A DNA stretch of 64,000 bases, from the NCBI GenBank assembly GCA_022652485.1, contig JALCRK010000008.1, positions 18,732 through 82,731 on the forward strand, written 5' to 3'. Below, one piece after another: positions 61,614-64,000 of this stretch. Under the pieces are notes generated by a model that made no database searches, was not told the DNA's origin, and saw only the letters and a list, made by a program, of their open reading frames with translations. A program made the translations under genes and the position numbers. Position 1 is the first letter of the stretch; each line of letters starts with the position of its first letter. Origin of the DNA: Sphingobium sp. (GTDB lineage Bacteria > Pseudomonadota > Alphaproteobacteria > Sphingomonadales > Sphingomonadaceae).

Positions 61614-62483
61614 ATGATCCTGATCTGCCCCCAATGCGCCACGCGCTACCTGGTTCCCGACGAGGCAATCGGTGTAACAGGGCGCCAGGTGCGCTGCGCC
61701 TCATGCAAGCACAGCTGGTTTCAGGAAGGGATCGCGCTTCCCGCGCGCGAGGAAAAGGCCGCCGCACCCGTTGCGTCGCCTGTGCAGAATGCGCCCCCCG
61801 AGGCAGCCACCGCGGCCCCCGAAAGCGCCGCCGAGCGCCCGGTCGACCGGGTGGCGGATGATTTCGGATTTGATGCCGTCAACACGGAAACCGGCGGCGA
61901 TCCCGTGCCGCAGGGCCAGGCGCGCGAAGTCGATGTCACCGATGTCGGCCCCACCAATCCGCGTGTCATCGATGCGCAGGCGGGCAAGCGCGCCGCCGAT
62001 CTGGCCGAGGCGGAAGACTATGCCGACGAGGAAGAGGACGAACCGTTCCGCCCGCGCCGCAATCCGGCACGGCTCTGGACCTGGGCGGCGATTGTCTTTG
62101 CCCTGATGCTCGCGGCCGCGGGCGGTGCCCTAGCCTATTTCGGCCCGCCGCAATGGGCGGTGCGCGCCGGTCTGCTCGCAGATGCCGAGGAGCCCGCCCT
62201 GCTGTTCAGCCTCACCAAACCCGCCGAATGGCGCACCCTGCCCAATGGCGCGGAGTATTTCGCCTTCGCGGCCCAGATCCACAATGGCGGCACGAATGTC
62301 GAGCCGGTGCCACCGGTTGAGGTGCAGCTCCGGGACCGCCAGGGCCGGCTGGTGTTCAGCTGGATCACCCGTGCCGACAAGGCAGAGTTGAAGCCGGGCG
62401 AGGAAGCAAGCATCAACGAAAGCCGCGTCGATATCCCCAAGAGCGTCGAAAACATCTCGCTGGCTTTCGTCAACGCACCCTAG
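61614..62483 (+). CDS. MJ0042-type zinc-ribbon membrane protein (DUF3426-like)
   Basis: A 289-residue protein from the ATG at 61614; the track's frame starts inside ftsE's upstream region. The N-terminal zinc ribbon is ILICPQCATRYLVPDEAIG...RQVRCASCKHSW, with two CxxC pairs. A disordered acidic, Ala/Pro-rich region (about 45-145) follows, then one membrane segment (ARLWTWAAIVFALMLAAAGGALAYF). The C-terminal periplasmic domain has VEVQLRDRQGRLVFSW and KPGEEASINESRVDIP, as in DUF3426 proteins. Function is unknown. Its place opposite ftsE is common in alphaproteobacteria. Confidence 0.88.
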   Translation: MILICPQCATRYLVPDEAIGVTGRQVRCASCKHSWFQEGIALPAREEKAAAPVASPVQNAPPEAATAAPESAAERPVDRVADDFGFDAVNTETGGDPVPQGQAREVDVTDVGPTNPRVIDAQAGKRAADLAEAEDYADEEEDEPFRPRRNPARLWTWAAIVFALMLAAAGGALAYFGPPQWAVRAGLLADAEEPALLFSLTKPAEWRTLPNGAEYFAFAAQIHNGGTNVEPVPPVEVQLRDRQGRLVFSWITRADKAELKPGEEASINESRVDIPKSVENISLAFVNAP

Positions 62484-62591
62484 CCGCAAATATTCTCGGT
62501 TGTGGCACGCGAGGGCGCTTGCATGGCCCTGCCCCCTTTGCTAAGGGCCAGCGCCTGCCAGGTGCCGGGTTGCCGGTTTCCTATCTGATGT

Positions 62592-62678
62592 GCGGTCGTG
62601 GCGGAACTGGTAGACGCGCAACGTTGAGGTCGTTGTGGCCGAAAGGCCGTGGAAGTTCGAGTCTTCTCGACCGCACCA
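62592..62678 (+). tRNA. tRNA-Leu, anticodon GAG
   Basis: Class II tRNA of 87 bases with encoded CCA. Acceptor GCGGTCG pairs with CGACCGC, the anticodon arm is CAACG-TTGAGGT-CGTTG with GAG at 34-36, and the long variable arm is GGCC-GAAA-GGCC. The T-arm is GAAGT-TCGAGTC-T-like. Reads Leu CTC/CTT. Confidence 0.93.
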
Positions 62679-62879
62679 ATCAGTCTTCATGACAAACTGA
62701 AATCAACCCCTAGGGGGCGTCCCGCGCGAGAATGGCGCGGTTCCGCGAGGTTTCGCGGCACATCCTTTCGGCACTGCAGCCAGAGACGCGGTCCCACCCG
62801 CCGTTTCACGCAAGAAAATCGTCGGATTCTCTGGTCGGAAGAATATGGCTTCACTGTCATTTGCTGGATGGTCCGACGA

Positions 62880-63878
62880 TCAGCCGGCGAAGCCGAGCAT
62901 CCGCTCCTGCGCTGCCCAGTCAATCGGCAGGTTCGCCGCAAGGAGCATCTGGCGGTTGAGCTTACGGAGCTGCACTCCCTCAGTAATCGCCTCCACGATC
63001 CGGGGGCTGAGCCACGCGATACGCAGAAGACGCGCGAGATGGGTCCGACAGCGCCCTTTACTCTTGCCGATCTGATGCAGGCTGAGTTCCGGGCTGGACT
63101 GGACCAGTTCCAGTGCCGCGCGCGCGTCCGTCAGCAGCGCCAGTAGATCGTCATTCACCGGCCTGCCGGGTTCTCCACTGTCGATCCTGAGCCTGGCTTC
63201 GCGATATGGCTTGCGAGACGGAAGCGGGATACTCCAACGCCAGCATGGCTGATTGGTGAGACCGAGCGCGGCGGGCTTGAGGGTGAGATCGAGGTTGCCT
63301 TTCTCCACCTTGATCAGCGCGACCAGTGACCTGATCGCTGTCTGCGCATCGCCCGTCTGCTTGAGGCGGCTCCTTAGAAATCTGGGGCCCTCGAACATGG
63401 TGCGCAGCAGATCGGCCTCCTCCACCTCCAGGTTCGCCAGCCTGCGCAGAGCATGGCCATCAAGTGCACCCTGCCCGAATCGGCTAGACGGCGGATCGGC
63501 GGGGCGTGCGAGGTCTTTACGGGTCTCGTAATAGGAGTAGCGGCGCGCCCCCTTTGTGGCATAAGTCGGTACGATCTGGCGGCCATGCGGATCAGCAAGC
63601 AATCCGATCAGCAGCGCGTTTTGCCGATCATTCTTTGGCCGCTTGCGGGGCGGCGCCTTTTCCCGCAGCTGCGCCTGCACCGCGTCCCACAGTTCCTCAT
63701 CAACGATTGGCACATGCTCACCATCATGAACCGTGCCTCTGTGCACGATCTTGCCGCGATAGACCGGATTCTTGAGTAGGTAGAACAGACTGCCCCGCCG
63801 GAACGGAATGCCCCCACGATGAGGGCTGCCGACCCGGTGCTGGACCTTCGTCAAAATGCCTTCCCGCTCCAGCCGCAC
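62880..63878 (-). pseudogene. Serine recombinase, 5'-truncated remnant
   Basis: A 332-residue frame from GTG at 63878. It matches only the C-terminal half of large serine recombinases. The recombinase-domain end VRLEREGILTKVQHRVG and the helix-turn GSLFYLLKNPVYRGKIVHRG lead to HVPIVDEELWDAVQAQL. A zinc-ribbon-like region and a C-terminal tail then follow. The N-terminal resolvase domain with the catalytic Ser is absent. Upstream codons soon lose similarity and reach a stop at 63951-63953. With no active site it cannot recombine DNA, so I call it a remnant. It lies 201 bases from tRNA-Leu, a common insertion site for integrative elements. Confidence 0.8.
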
Positions 63879-63984
63879 TATGTGTTTAGTCCCGGCATTT
63901 GATGGTGCATTATTCGGCCAGGAATGGCAGGATGCGCTATGGGACAGATTTTACACGGGAGCGCCCGCACGACAGAGGCAGTCC

Positions 63985-64000
63985 CCCGGATCAAGTCCGG
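63985..64000. repeat. Partial second copy of the MITE-like element
   Basis: CCCGGATCAAGTCCGG is identical to 29384-29399, the inner hairpin end of the element at 29282-29406. The copy is cut by the window edge. Confidence 0.55.

Overview
The window reads as chromosomal DNA of a high-GC alphaproteobacterium, most likely a sphingomonad (Sphingomonadales). This rests on protein style and gene content: a STAS/cheA/cheR/cheB/cheD chemotaxis block, a short second-type GluRS, MipA/OmpV, an NfrB-like glycosyltransferase paired with a small outer-membrane barrel protein, a GT-C protein of the kind often mislabelled AcrB-like in sphingomonads, and a carotenoid desaturase. Coding density is very high, many genes overlap by 4 nt, and no gene-free stretch exceeds about 220 bases.

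Layout. 1-7.6 kb: the tail of a chemoreceptor and a complete chemotaxis operon (STAS, cheA, cheR, cheB, cheD, cheY, cheW, a second cheB paralogue that lacks the catalytic His, and a small helical protein), closed by a terminator. 7.6-12.2 kb: methionine aminopeptidase, a GFA-type zinc protein, a CinA/MoaB-type domain protein and a TPR-O-GlcNAc-transferase-like glycosyltransferase. 12.3-14.5 kb: a two-gene redox operon (ferritin-like di-iron oxygenase plus 2Fe-2S/FAD/NAD reductase) behind a promoter covered by a TetR-type palindrome. 14.5-22.7 kb: tRNA-Thr(GGT), a 45-aa basic protein, an orphan molybdenum hydroxylase large subunit, a CoA-binding protein, a DUF465 protein, Mrp, HflK-HflC and a DegP-like protease. 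22.7-37 kb: a HerA-like ATPase, TonB-like protein, gltX, nadE, prs, a MITE-like repeat, hisN, rpmI-rplT, pheST, LOG and crtI. 37-47.5 kb: metal efflux (DmeF-like), MipA/OmpV, NhaA, an NfrB/NfrA-like surface-glycan pair, a TauE/SafE exporter with a TIGR02186 partner, a second HerA-like ATPase, and glyoxalase I and II. 47.5-62.5 kb: a DUF123 protein, the bifunctional (p)ppGpp enzyme, a LytS/LytTR-type two-component pair, GtrA and a GT-C protein, tadA, rpmB, a phytase-like esterase, a glycine-zipper protein, a K+ channel, plsC, ydcF, ftsX-ftsE and a zinc-ribbon protein. The right end holds tRNA-Leu(GAG), a 5'-truncated serine recombinase and a second piece of the MITE-like repeat, which looks like the edge of a decayed mobile element.

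How the genes work together. Most of the window is housekeeping: translation (map, gltX, pheST, rpmI, rplT, rpmB, tadA, two tRNAs), cofactor and nucleotide supply (nadE, prs, hisN), envelope quality control and division (hflKC, degP, ftsEX), ion homeostasis and stringent response. The parts most open to discovery are the di-iron/reductase operon with its palindromic operator, the minimal NfrB/NfrA-like pair, the His-less CheB paralogue, and several strong inverted-repeat elements in intergenic DNA (29282-29406, 55496-55586, 56598-56655). I saw no CRISPR array, prophage or recognisable defence island.
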